A stretch of 47,966 nucleotides of DNA from Nanobdellota archaeon (GTDB taxonomy: Archaea; Nanobdellota; Nanobdellia; Pacearchaeales; GW2011-AR1), in assembly GCA_027858295.1 (NCBI GenBank), contig JAQICZ010000023.1, forward strand, positions 1 through 47,966. The letters are read 5' to 3'. The notes below the pieces were generated by a model. That model had not been told where the DNA came from. It did not search any database and saw only the letters and a list, made by a program, of their open reading frames with translations. Both the position numbers and the translations under genes were made by a program. Positions 7,331-14,987 of the stretch are shown piece after piece (position 1 is the first letter of the stretch; each line of letters starts with the position of its first letter).

Positions 7331-7804
7331 ATATTACTATTAAACATATTTTCTAAACAGCCACTTTAGCCAAGAACTCTAGCTTCTTTTCATGCTCCAT
7401 AAATAGCCATATATTCAACTACTTAAAAAAATATAGATAATAAAAACATGGTAAGATGGATAATTATGATTTTCCTCCAAATTATTAATTCACTTAAATA
7501 TTCTATTATTACCCCCTAAATCAAAAAAAACAACCTCGCTTTTTTCTCAAAATAAAGACAGTTGAATTATCATCTCTGGCAGGGGCAAATATTGTATAAT
7601 AAACAGAACAAGATAAACAATCACTGCCAGTTTTAATATATCCTTATCAAAAATACACCCCCCAGTATACCTTTAGATTAATTCAACTTCCCTAATAACT
7701 GAGGACTCATATCAATGAGGTCATCCCGGCGGGAAGCGGTAGCGAAGTGATTTTCCTATTATATCTCTAAAAAAAACTAACCAAAGTTAAACCCCTATTA
7801 ATAA
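7331..7804. other. Intergenic stretch with a minus-strand core fragment of the dispersed element
   Basis: At about 7562-7588 the minus strand reads GCCCCTGCCAGAGATGATAATTCAAC, matching the GCCCCTGCCAGAGGCGAT box of the copy at 47856-47966. A GC-richer patch at 7725-7752 (CATCCCGGCGGGAAGCGGTAGCG) stands out in AT-rich sequence but I cannot assign it. No gene is seen. Confidence 0.45.
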
Positions 7805-7993
7805 TTACTTCTGCAAGTCAATTGAATGCAACTTAGCCATGCCTGCTTGCCTGATATTCAATTTGCCAGCGCCTTCAAGCCTTGCCAAGATAGTTCTAAT
7901 CTTACATCTAGATATACCAGTTTCTTTCACCAAGTCAGTGATACTATACATATCGCTCTTCAATAAATCAATCACTTTTACTTCTTCTGCCAT
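7805..7993 (-). CDS. Small winged-helix DNA-binding protein
   Basis: The 62-aa protein (VIDLLKSDMYSITDLVKETGISRCKIRTILARLEGAGKLNIRQAG..) is a single helix-turn-helix with a short wing: SITDLVKETGIS-RCKIRTILARLEGAGKL is a standard HTH. It probably acts as a transcription regulator or as a DNA-associated protein. The next upstream gene in the same direction is more than 500 nt away, so it is monocistronic. It is one of two genes in this window with a strong Shine-Dalgarno sequence, suggesting high expression. Confidence 0.7.
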   Translation of the reverse strand: MAEEVKVIDLLKSDMYSITDLVKETGISRCKIRTILARLEGAGKLNIRQAGMAKLHSIDLQK

Positions 7994-8001
7994 TTTTTAA
8001 T

Positions 8002-8010
8002 CACCTCCAT
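8002..8010 (-). promoter_or_regulatory. Strong Shine-Dalgarno sequence GGAGGTGAT
   Basis: On the minus strand GGAGGTGAT lies about 7 nt before the ATG at 7993. Most neighbouring genes instead have a TATA box about 26 nt before the start and no leader. Confidence 0.8.
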
Positions 8011-8160
8011 ATTTATTTTGTTATTCTTTGTTGTAAAAAATAAATTTCCACAAGGTTCTGAAAATAAATTTCCTTTAAAAAAGTTCCCAATATAGTTCAT
8101 GAAAAGATGCATAATATTGACTTATGATTTATAACAATTAGCAACTAATTTCTAAAAAAA

Positions 8161-8422
8161 ACCAATTAAATATCCATATCTCTAACTCCACCTAAGGGCG
8201 CGAGAACCTCAGAGGATTTTCTCAGGCCCCAGATTATATAAAAAAGACCACCAAAAACCTAATTACTATTTGCCCCTGACGGGGTCGATAATGTTTTTAG
8301 TCTTCAGATTTTCTGAAGCTAAATAAAAGTATGGTTTACCATGAAAAAGTTTTGGCAACAAATAGGGAGAGGTGGGCGCGATTCAAAAATTCGGGCGTGA
8401 ATATAATTGCCAAAACGGCCTT
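8161..8422 (+). repeat. Dispersed G-rich structured element, type I copy with an extra hairpin
   Basis: Begins ACCAATTAAATATCC..CTAACTCC, then about 40 nt of foreign sequence with a GAGAA/TTCTC hairpin, then resumes at CCCCAGATTATATAAAAAAG. Core box GCCCCTGACGGGGTCGATAAT follows, then closing stem TTTTGGCAA/TTGCCAAAA around GGGAGAGGTGGGCGCG..CGGGCGTGA. It lies between two minus-strand genes, so it is not a leader of a plus-strand gene. Confidence 0.7.
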
Positions 8423-8483
8423 TGCCTTTGCCTCCTACCCCCTCACAAACAACTATTCTCCTTAAGACAAAAGTCTCTCGACA

Positions 8484-8530
8484 CAAAAATAAAAAAATAA
8501 AAATAAAAATAAAAATAAAAATAAAAATTT
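8484..8530 (-). terminator. (TTTTTA)n tract downstream of the DsbA-like gene
   Basis: An AAAAAT microsatellite on the plus strand gives repeated T5 runs on the transcript strand starting 9 nt after the stop codon. Oligo-T tracts are the known intrinsic termination signal of archaeal RNA polymerase. Confidence 0.6.
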
Positions 8531-8538
8531 AAGTTAGA

Positions 8539-9546
8539 TTAAGCGCACTGAACATCAGATGCAGCAGCAGCAGTAGTTTCATATCCGAATCCTGCCGAAG
8601 GATTTTCAGCACTAAAGTCAGCACCACATTCTTCTGGAGCATCATTGAAAGCTTGGCAAATCACGTCAGCATAAGCTGCAGAACTTCTTCCACTTGATAC
8701 TTGAGCACCATTAATAACTAATGTTGGACTTCCTCTAACTCCATATTGTTGATTCAAAGAATCATCAATCAAGAATTTTGGATATTGTGCACTCTTATCT
8801 GCTAAATTTTCCAAGATATTGAACTCCGTATTTGTCGCTTCAATACAAGAAGATAATTTTGCTTCATCAATTCCAACTTTTGTTCTACAAGCTGCAATTT
8901 CTGAATCACTTCCAGAAGATCCACTCAAATAACATTCCATATAATCTAATAACTTAGCTTTTTGTTCTTCTTGAACACAATATAATTCTACATTCTCTTT
9001 AACTTCTTTTTCACCATGCATAGCATAATTTACAAATCTAAGGTTAAAGTCAATAGAATCACCAAGTGCACGAACTGTAGGAATCATTCCCTTCATGGAT
9101 TGTGTCCCATAAGGACAGTAGCTCATGATAAACAACTCTACAACAGGCTTATCAGATTTCACAACTTCAACAGCAGGTGCTTCAGTTGCCGGAGCAGCTG
9201 GAGCAGATTCTGCTAATTCATCAGATAAAGGTGCAACAACTTGAACGAAATACTTACCATCTTTTGTAACATGAGCAGGAACTTCGTTCCCATCAGCAAG
9301 AATAGTTAATTCATACAAATTATCATTAAATTCTTCACCCTTAACATATTCAATTTGAGCTCCTCCTCTTGCATTAATGAAATCAACAAAGTTTTCACCA
9401 ACAGCATCTACCTTTGTAGCAGAAGAATTTGCTCCTGAAAATTCTGAGAAAGCCATTACTACAACAAGCACAGCAAGAACAACAGTAGCTAAAACCCACG
9501 GATTACTCTTAATCTTTTTAGATAAAGACATTTTTTCTTTTTTCAT
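8539..9546 (-). CDS. Membrane-anchored DsbA-like thioredoxin-fold protein
   Basis: The 335-aa protein has a basic N-terminus, one membrane segment (WVLATVVLAVLVVVMAF, about 16-32), a small extracytoplasmic domain and, after an Ala/Pro linker (SAPAAPATEAPAVE), a DsbA-like domain. The active-site loop reads SYCPYGTQS, with only one Cys of the usual CxxC; the cis-proline loop is GSPTLVING. Additional Cys residues (LYCVQ, MECYL, AACRT, SSCIE, ICQAF, EECGA) could supply the second thiol. It probably handles disulfides or thiols outside the membrane. Fold confident, redox role inferred. It has an AGGAGG Shine-Dalgarno 7 nt before the ATG and an oligo-T terminator. Confidence 0.8.
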   Translation of the reverse strand: MKKEKMSLSKKIKSNPWVLATVVLAVLVVVMAFSEFSGANSSATKVDAVGENFVDFINARGGAQIEYVKGEEFNDNLYELTILADGNEVPAHVTKDGKYFVQVVAPLSDELAESAPAAPATEAPAVEVVKSDKPVVELFIMSYCPYGTQSMKGMIPTVRALGDSIDFNLRFVNYAMHGEKEVKENVELYCVQEEQKAKLLDYMECYLSGSSGSDSEIAACRTKVGIDEAKLSSCIEATNTEFNILENLADKSAQYPKFLIDDSLNQQYGVRGSPTLVINGAQVSSGRSSAAYADVICQAFNDAPEECGADFSAENPSAGFGYETTAAAASDVQCA

Positions 9547-9551
9547 TTTTT

Positions 9552-9560
9552 TATCCTCCT
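9552..9560 (-). promoter_or_regulatory. Shine-Dalgarno AGGAGG of the DsbA-like gene
   Basis: AAGGAGGAT on the minus strand about 7-8 nt before the start codon; supports the chosen start at 9546. Confidence 0.75.
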
Positions 9561-9850
9561 TTTTAGTTATTTTACTCAGATGTAATGGTCAAGTGGACCT
9601 CTTTTCAATCCCTCTCCCCTACAACATGAAAATATATAGAAAAAAAAACTTTTAAACGTTTCCCCACCAATATTAACACATAACAAACTATTCTCTAATA
9701 TATATATTACAGAACAACTGTTTCTTATGCCTTCCGTTTTCCAATTTATGCATTATTCTTTGTCACCTTACTTCTTTTCCACCCAAATCTCTACACTATG
9801 GAAATCGAAGATTTTTATAAGCTAAGAGCTTTTTTTTCAAAGAAAAAAAA

Positions 9851-9922
9851 TCTCTACAGGATAATCTGGGGGAGAATCGACCTTAAACACCTTAATTGGC
9901 CTAGAAGGCACTCCTGTAGAGA
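9851..9922. ncRNA. Candidate structured RNA with perfect 11-bp closing stem
   Basis: TCTCTACAGGA and TCCTGTAGAGA close a 72-nt element whose loop contains a GGGGGAGAATCGACC segment and an AATTGGCC patch, GC-rich against an AT-rich background. It lies in the 617-nt gap between divergent genes, 243 nt before herA. I do not recognise a known riboswitch or RNA family; a regulatory RNA or another hairpin repeat are both possible. Confidence 0.4.
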
Positions 9923-10164
9923 ATATGATAGTTGATATTTGATATTGTTATTCATTGTTATTTTACGCCCCAAACACATACTTTATCATATTCACATTTC
10001 TATATATGCTTAATTTTAAAAAAAGGATAAAAAATACACAATTTTACAAAAAACTAGACTTTAGTGACAATCCCGAATATTAGACATCATAATTCGGATA
10101 TCTGGCATCCAACAAAAAAATATCGACTAAAAACTATTTTAAACAATCAACAACTAACTCTTAC

Positions 10165-11478
10165 ATGCCATATGACATAATTGTAGGAAGAGGAGAAGAC
10201 GACAAGAAAAAACTTGGAATGAGAGGATTAATTAAAATTGGTCGTGGATATGTTAAAATGGGACAATATAATTCTTTATCAAACAACATATACTTAGACG
10301 TTGCAAAAAGTCACGTAATATTAATTGCAGGTAAAAGAGGTTCTGGTAAATCCTATACCATGGGTGTAATGACCGAAGAAATGGCAGATCTAGAACCAGA
10401 AGTCTCAGAAAACATTGCATCATTAATCTTTGACACCATGGGGATTTATTGGACAATGAAATACGCAAATGAAAAAGACAAAGAACTACTTCACGCAAAC
10501 GGGCTAAAACCAAGAAACCTACCCGTAAAAGTTTTTGCACCATCCGGCCACTTCGACGAATATCTAGAAAAAGGAATCCCAGTAGACAAAAGATTTGCCT
10601 TATCAGTTGCAGAGATGACTCCAGAAGATTGGATTATTACATTCAACCTAGAAATGGTAAACCCAATTTCAATTCTAATAATGAGAGCTGTCTCAAAACT
10701 AAGAAGAGAAAAAGACTACTACACAATAAAAGACATTGGGAACACAATAGAAAAAGACACAAAATCATCCAAAGAAACTATCAACGCCGCAAGAGGACTC
10801 TTTGAAGCCTCAAACTCCTGGGGAATATTTGCAAAAGGCGACACAAAACCAACAAAAGTAAAGGATTTAGTGACCGGAGGAGTGACTTCAGTACTAGACC
10901 TTTCAATATATAACTCCATTGGAGCCTTCAACATTAGAGCCCTAGTCGTGAGTATCCTTTCAAGAAAACTATTCAACGAAAGAATGGCCGCAAGAAAAGA
11001 AGAAGAAATCAAAGCAGTTTCAAAAGGCTTAAACTTTGCAGAAGAAACAGAAAAAAAGAAAATGCCACTCGTCTGGTTATTCATAGATGAAGCCCACGAA
11101 TTCTTACCCCTAAACGAAAAAACAATATCAACAGATGCCCTAGTTCAAATCCTAAGAGAAGGACGTCAACCTGGAATTTCTCTAGTTTTAGCAACACAAC
11201 AACCCGGAAAAATTCACACAGACGTAATGACCCAATCAGATGTCGTTCTAGCTCACAGGGTTACAGCAAAACCAGATGTAGAAGCCCTAAACTCAATGAT
11301 GCAATCATACCTAACAAACACAATCCAAGGCTATATGAACGACCTCCCAAGCCTAAAAGGTTCAGCAATCATCCTAGATGACAATTCCGAAAGAATCTAC
11401 CCAATGAGAATAAGACCACGATTTACATGGCATGGTGGGGAAGCACCTACAGCGGTAGAAGTCAAAAAAGAGCTGTAG
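10165..11478 (+). CDS. herA: HerA-family DNA helicase/translocase ATPase
   Basis: The 437-aa protein has the FtsK-HerA ATPase core: Walker A GKRGSGKSYTMG (about 56-66), Walker B VWLFIDEAHEFLP (about 307-319), the following REGRQPGISLVLATQQP segment with the sensor Gln/Asn region, and SDVVLAHRVT. An N-terminal HAS-barrel-like part is short. Archaeal HerA works with NurA in DNA end resection, but no nurA is adjacent, so this may be another member of the DUF87 family. TATTTTAAAC about 26 nt upstream supports a leaderless start at 10165. The last 13 codons are repeated 190 nt downstream. Confidence 0.82.
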   Translation: MPYDIIVGRGEDDKKKLGMRGLIKIGRGYVKMGQYNSLSNNIYLDVAKSHVILIAGKRGSGKSYTMGVMTEEMADLEPEVSENIASLIFDTMGIYWTMKYANEKDKELLHANGLKPRNLPVKVFAPSGHFDEYLEKGIPVDKRFALSVAEMTPEDWIITFNLEMVNPISILIMRAVSKLRREKDYYTIKDIGNTIEKDTKSSKETINAARGLFEASNSWGIFAKGDTKPTKVKDLVTGGVTSVLDLSIYNSIGAFNIRALVVSILSRKLFNERMAARKEEEIKAVSKGLNFAEETEKKKMPLVWLFIDEAHEFLPLNEKTISTDALVQILREGRQPGISLVLATQQPGKIHTDVMTQSDVVLAHRVTAKPDVEALNSMMQSYLTNTIQGYMNDLPSLKGSAIILDDNSERIYPMRIRPRFTWHGGEAPTAVEVKKEL

Positions 11479-11706
11479 ATGATTTCACAGCATGCCACAT
11501 GACAGGGCGAACATCTTCCAATAGTTCAAATAAATGAGCAACTTCAACCAAGGCGAATTTAAAGAAGCTCTTGGGAGTGAGAGGTGAGGATCTTTCAAAA
11601 GTTCGAATAAATGAACAGCTAATTCTAAAGTGAATTTGAATAAGCTTTTGCAAAGTCCGAATAATGGGAAGCACCTACAGCGGTAGAAATCAAAAAAGAA
11701 TTATAA
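11479..11706 (+). repeat. Insertion plus echo of the herA 3' end
   Basis: After the herA stop come about 187 nt that hold two imperfect direct repeats (about 11527-11576 and 11600-11650, both with TTC[AG]AATAAATGA), then 11666-11706 repeats the last 41 nt of herA (GGGAAGCACCTACAGCGG.. to the stop) with few changes. The copy encodes EAPTAVEIKKEL and a stop. It looks like an insertion that regenerated the gene end, or a local duplication. Confidence 0.75.
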
Positions 11707-11715
11707 TTCATCAAT

Positions 11716-12093
11716 CTAAAAGAAAGTAACCTCAAATCTAGGCAGATATCTTTTATTCCAAATAAAATCTTGTAAAATTTTAGTGTTTTCAGAACTCTCC
11801 ACATAACCATATTTATGAATAGCTTCATCTTTAGGTAAAAAAATAATTTTATCAATTTCATTACCATAATGTTCTTCAAACTGATATAAACTAACATCTG
11901 CAATCATACCTTCTTCACTCTCATTCCAATTATGAGGTTCAATACCACCTTTAGAAATAACATATCCTGCCTTTGGAGCAAACCCAAGTTCCTCAAAAAC
12001 CTTAACACAAGATGATAAACAACCCTTAATAGGAAAGCCATTACAATCATTTATCAAATCTTCTTGAATCTTCGACAATTTTTCCAAATTCAT
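11716..12093 (-). CDS. Unknown protein, possible papain/transglutaminase-like fold
   Basis: I do not recognise a named family. The 125-aa product has the order Cys (IKGCLSSCVKVFEE), His (GGIEPHNWNES) and Asp followed by a QF (MIADVSLYQF), which resembles the Cys-His-Asp arrangement of papain- or transglutaminase-like proteins, where HxW and D..xxQF are common. That reading is tentative. I chose ATG 12093 because the preceding 14 codons carry no pattern and an AGGAG sequence lies upstream of this ATG. It stands alone between two repeat elements. Confidence 0.55.
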   Translation of the reverse strand: MNLEKLSKIQEDLINDCNGFPIKGCLSSCVKVFEELGFAPKAGYVISKGGIEPHNWNESEEGMIADVSLYQFEEHYGNEIDKIIFLPKDEAIHKYGYVESSENTKILQDFIWNKRYLPRFEVTFF

Positions 12094-12140
12094 AAAAAAA
12101 TCAAAACTCCTTAGATTAAAAATATAATTATTCAATAATA

Positions 12141-12356
12141 ACCAATTCGATATTTAGATTTCTAACTCCCCTAGGTTCTATAAAACAATATTTGGTTCAA
12201 CTAAATCTCAATTGAGAAATTATATCAAACCATTCATGTCCACAGCGCAGCGGATAATTAAACTTGCCTTTCCCCCGGGTGGAGGCGGGTAGGGAGGTGG
12301 GCCGCGTTTCCAAAGCAGAAGGGCGCGATTAATATCATGTAATTTATCACATGCAA
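12141..12356 (+). repeat. Dispersed G-rich structured element, type I 5' part with type II core
   Basis: 5' part ACCAATTCGATATTTAGATTTCTAACTCCCC..ACAATATTTGGTTCAACTAAATCTCAATTG as in type I, then box GTCCACAGCGCAGCGGATAATTAAACTTGCC, then a long G-rich tract, GGTGGGCCGCGTTTCCA, GGGCGCGATTAATATC and terminal hairpin CATGT/ACATG. This copy joins the two subtypes and shows they are one family. It lies between two minus-strand genes. Confidence 0.75.
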
Positions 12357-12404
12357 TTACTTTTTCCCAAACAATCTAGCAAAATTTCGATTCATTTTTG
12401 AATT

Positions 12405-12468
12405 AGAATCAAAGATTTTTATCGCGTTATGTAGTCCTTCTACACGAGTTATAAAAATCTTTTATTCT
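12405..12468. terminator. Hairpin spanning the trm5 stop codon
   Basis: AGAATCAAAGATTTTTAT pairs almost perfectly with ATAAAAATCTTTTATTCT; the apex holds a TGTAG/CTACA hairpin with TCCT. The trm5 stop (12427-12429) is inside the element, so the C-terminal codons are written by hairpin sequence, as for the ACD beta gene. Confidence 0.6.
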
Positions 12469-13275
12469 AGCCAAAAAGGGACGAGAGTTTGCAACTTCAA
12501 AATAAATTCTAAACCGCACCTTCCCAGGAGCAATGTCACCAATATTCTTAGTTCCTAAAATCTTAATTTCCTTCCCAGCTTCCACAGCCTTCTTCTTAAT
12601 CATCTCAATCTGAGCACCTCTATCATCAACATGACAAAAAGCATGGTAATATATCCTCGTGCCCTTCTTAGACAACATAAAAGCCTCGGGAAGGAACGAT
12701 TCCTCCAAATTAGGCCTGGTCATCATAATTAAATCAAACGTCTTACTCTCCTTCGCAAGAGCAACAGCAACTTTCTTAATATCACCCGGCAACAACTCAA
12801 CCCTATCGCCCAATTTATTTTTCTTAATATTCATTTCAGCATATTTATTAGCAGCCCTATTCAATTCATTAGAATAGACCTTTGCAGCTTTAGTATTCTT
12901 AGCAATCACAATAGGAAAAGGTGCAACCCCCGCAAACATTACAAGAACTTCATCTCCAGCCCTAACTAACTTACAAGCCTCATTCCTCTCATTTGCCAAC
13001 CTAGAAGAAAAATAAGTCTCATCAATATTAAACCTAAAAACACAACCATTCTCTCGGTAAAGAACCTCCTTCGTCTTCTCCCCAGCAAGATGCCTCGTCT
13101 TCTGTTTTCTAAGCCGCCCACTAAACCTCCCAGACTTTTCAAGAACAGTTCTTATAGCTTTATTCTTCAACAAAAGCCCCTTCGCAAATTCTTTTTTATC
13201 TTTAGCCTTAGAATCATCCGGGAAATTCACAATCGCGACATTTCCATAAACACTAAAAGATCTTTGTTTAACCAT
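12427..13275 (-). CDS. trm5: tRNA (guanine37-N1)-methyltransferase, Trm5 family
   Basis: The 282-aa SAM-dependent methyltransferase shows KTKEVLYRENGCVFRFNIDETYFSSRLANER, a Trm5 hallmark, then SAM motif VLVMFAGVAPFPIVIAK and the acidic loop VYSNELNRAANKYAEMNI. Trm5 makes m1G37 next to the anticodon; some archaeal homologs act in wyosine synthesis. The motif that follows strand 4 reads MMTRPNLEESFL instead of the more usual MPLP/NPP form, so specificity could differ. Its start overlaps the HEPN gene by 8 nt, placing it last in the MNT-HEPN-Trm5 operon. The C-terminus is formed by a hairpin at 12405-12468. Confidence 0.82.
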   Translation of the reverse strand: MVKQRSFSVYGNVAIVNFPDDSKAKDKKEFAKGLLLKNKAIRTVLEKSGRFSGRLRKQKTRHLAGEKTKEVLYRENGCVFRFNIDETYFSSRLANERNEACKLVRAGDEVLVMFAGVAPFPIVIAKNTKAAKVYSNELNRAANKYAEMNIKKNKLGDRVELLPGDIKKVAVALAKESKTFDLIMMTRPNLEESFLPEAFMLSKKGTRIYYHAFCHVDDRGAQIEMIKKKAVEAGKEIKILGTKNIGDIAPGKVRFRIYFEVANSRPFLARIKDFYNSCRRTT

Positions 13276-13690
13276 AAATTATTTTCTCAACCTCCATTAA
13301 AAAACTCTCCGCCTGAGATAAAATTTCCAAAATTTCTTCTTTTGAAGGATCCGAAATAAAACCATAAAGAATCTCATGTCTTTCGCTTCTAAAATTATTA
13401 AAAGATTCTATCAAACTTCTTGGAATTAATTTAAAATATTTTTCAGAAATATAAACATAAACAGCATAATGACTTTTTCCCTGAACTCCATCTCTATATA
13501 ACAAGGTTCTAGCCGAATGAAACATAGAAGTATATGCCTGCAAAAAAGAACTATCAAAAAAACTCGAATCAAACAATTTTCTAGACCTAACAAGCTTATC
13601 CCTTGCAACCTCTAAACTAGATTTAACCTTCTCTAAATCAACTGGAATCTTTCTTAAAAGTCGATTTTCAAAACACTTCTCAATTTTCAT
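13268..13690 (-). CDS. HEPN domain protein (toxin-like ribonuclease candidate)
   Basis: The 140-aa all-helical protein has the HEPN layout: LEVARDKLVRSRKLFDSSFFDSSFLQAYTSMFHSARTLLYRDGV in the first helices and SFNNFRSERHEILYG near residues 95-110, carrying the conserved Arg and His of HEPN nucleases (RSERHE). It is preceded with a 1-nt gap by a minimal nucleotidyltransferase gene, the usual partner: in HEPN-MNT toxin-antitoxin pairs the MNT protein nucleotidylates HEPN. It overlaps trm5 by 8 nt. HEPN call is firm; toxicity here is inferred. Confidence 0.8.
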   Translation of the reverse strand: MKIEKCFENRLLRKIPVDLEKVKSSLEVARDKLVRSRKLFDSSFFDSSFLQAYTSMFHSARTLLYRDGVQGKSHYAVYVYISEKYFKLIPRSLIESFNNFRSERHEILYGFISDPSKEEILEILSQAESFLMEVEKIIYG

Positions 13691-13691
13691 A

Positions 13692-14243
13692 TTATACTAT
13701 TGGAACCTCACCTATTAAATTTATTCCAGAAGAAATGACATCTTGATAAAAAGCTTTATTCTTTTCACTCTGATTTTTCCATTCCAAACTCGAAAACACA
13801 TAGAAACTTAAATCTCGATTCAACTTTCTTTGAAATTTATTAAAAACCTTCCTTATAACATCCTTATCTTTACCAATAATCACAAAATCAAAATCACTCT
13901 CAGCATCATCTTCACCCTTAGCAGCACTGCCAAATAAAACACAACTGAAACAAACATCTCTCAATTCATCAATTAATCCAGATTGCTCAATTTCTCGAAT
14001 AACTTTAACTTTTTTCATTTGCCTAAAGGTCAAAGACTCCATATTTGCAACAAAATACCTTAAATTCGCCACTCTCTTTTCAACGACAAGACCTTCATAT
14101 ACAAACATATCCAAAAAACGATTAACACTATTAGGGCTAATATTTAATTTCCTCGAGAACTCCCTCAAATGAATTTCAGAATAAGGGTTCTCCATAAAAT
14201 AATCCAACGCCTTCAGGACCAGCAGGTTGTATCCTTTTTTCAT
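13692..14243 (-). CDS. Winged-helix / minimal nucleotidyltransferase (MNT) antitoxin-like protein
   Basis: The 183-aa protein combines an N-terminal winged helix (EIHLREFSRKLNISPNSVNRFLDMFVYEGLVVEKR, about 20-60) with an MNT domain bearing the GSxxxG..SDxDxxV signature as VLFGSAAKGEDDAESDFDFVII (about 102-124). The two Asp residues bind metal in this fold. Known HEPN-MNT antitoxins transfer nucleotides to the HEPN partner; the extra HTH suggests it also represses its own operon. In support, a 16-bp palindrome overlaps its start codon. TATTTAAAT about 25 nt upstream makes the start at 14243 leaderless. Confidence 0.82.
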   Translation of the reverse strand: MKKGYNLLVLKALDYFMENPYSEIHLREFSRKLNISPNSVNRFLDMFVYEGLVVEKRVANLRYFVANMESLTFRQMKKVKVIREIEQSGLIDELRDVCFSCVLFGSAAKGEDDAESDFDFVIIGKDKDVIRKVFNKFQRKLNRDLSFYVFSSLEWKNQSEKNKAFYQDVISSGINLIGEVPIV

Positions 14244-14255
14244 ACAGTTGTATGA
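14240..14255. promoter_or_regulatory. 16-bp palindromic operator candidate at the MNT start
   Basis: TCATACA-GT-TGTATGA, perfectly symmetric, covers the ATG and predicted transcription start, just inside the CTATTTAAAT TATA box (about 14262-14271). The position suits autorepression by the winged helix of the first gene. Confidence 0.65.
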
Positions 14256-14273
14256 TTTTTTGACTATTTAAAT

Positions 14274-14864
14274 TTATTGCGGAGAGAGTTTCCTAACAGA
14301 AGTTGCCAACCAAATTAATCCAGTTGCAAAAAATCCAATACCTAAAAAATTATCTAAATCTGGGATACCAATAACATTACCAGTAATTTTAAAACTCGAA
14401 AACGCAATCCCAATCGCAACAAGAACAAAAGGAAGAACATTCATCTTTTTCCGTCCAGCATTCATAACAGCATGCTCAATATTAATCCCCTTTACGAAAT
14501 CTCCCATATTATTATTTTTCATAAAAGCCTTACTCTCTTGCAAATATTTTGCATTGTGAGTTTTTGCAATATCTTTTGTCAACCCCTCAGCAAGTTCAGA
14601 TTTTACTCCTTCATTATCAATAGCACCAACTTTTTCATAAAGCCTAGCCGCATCAAGAGCTCGACCCTTATAACTCATCATTCTATCAGCAACACCAATA
14701 ACATAACCCTTATCAACAGGTTCTAAAGATTCACCAAACTTCTCAGACATATCAAGAGCTTTCTTATAAGTCGAAGAAATTTCCCCTTGTCCTCTAATAT
14801 TAACACTAGCCTCTTTGTGACCCCGATCAAAATCAACATGGTACTTTTTCTCGACCTCTTTCAT
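14274..14864 (-). CDS. Unknown protein with two C-terminal membrane segments
   Basis: I do not recognise it. The first 130 residues are soluble and mostly helical (EKKYHVDFDRGHKEASVNIRG.., SELAEGLTKDIAKTHNAKYLQE), followed by two hydrophobic segments (VLPFVLVAIGIAFSSF and FLGIGFFATGLIWLATSV) that make a C-terminal hairpin anchor. I chose ATG 14864 over a TTG at 14879: a CTATTTAAAC TATA box is centred about 26 nt before it, fitting leaderless transcription. It runs in the same direction as the MNT operon but is separated from it by its own promoter region. Confidence 0.6.
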   Translation of the reverse strand: MKEVEKKYHVDFDRGHKEASVNIRGQGEISSTYKKALDMSEKFGESLEPVDKGYVIGVADRMMSYKGRALDAARLYEKVGAIDNEGVKSELAEGLTKDIAKTHNAKYLQESKAFMKNNNMGDFVKGINIEHAVMNAGRKKMNVLPFVLVAIGIAFSSFKITGNVIGIPDLDNFLGIGFFATGLIWLATSVRKLSPQ

Positions 14865-14935
14865 TAAATTCAATGTCAAAAATACTATTTAAACTTTTAT
14901 CGTCAAATAAACACAAATATTTCTTAATCATTCAC

Positions 14936-14987
14936 AGTTAACGGCCAACAGTCTACGGTCTACGGTCTACGGTCTACGGCCTACCCT
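14936..14987. repeat. CGGTCTA microsatellite, degenerate palindrome group
   Basis: GTTAACGGCCAACAGTCTACGG followed by three TCTACGG-type units and CCTACC. It is at the 3' end of the exchanger gene and belongs to the same word family as the ACCGTCAACGGT repeats. Confidence 0.65.

Noticed and set aside
11479-11665. Insertion sequence behind herA
   Set aside because: Too short, with no transposase frame and no clear terminal inverted repeats.
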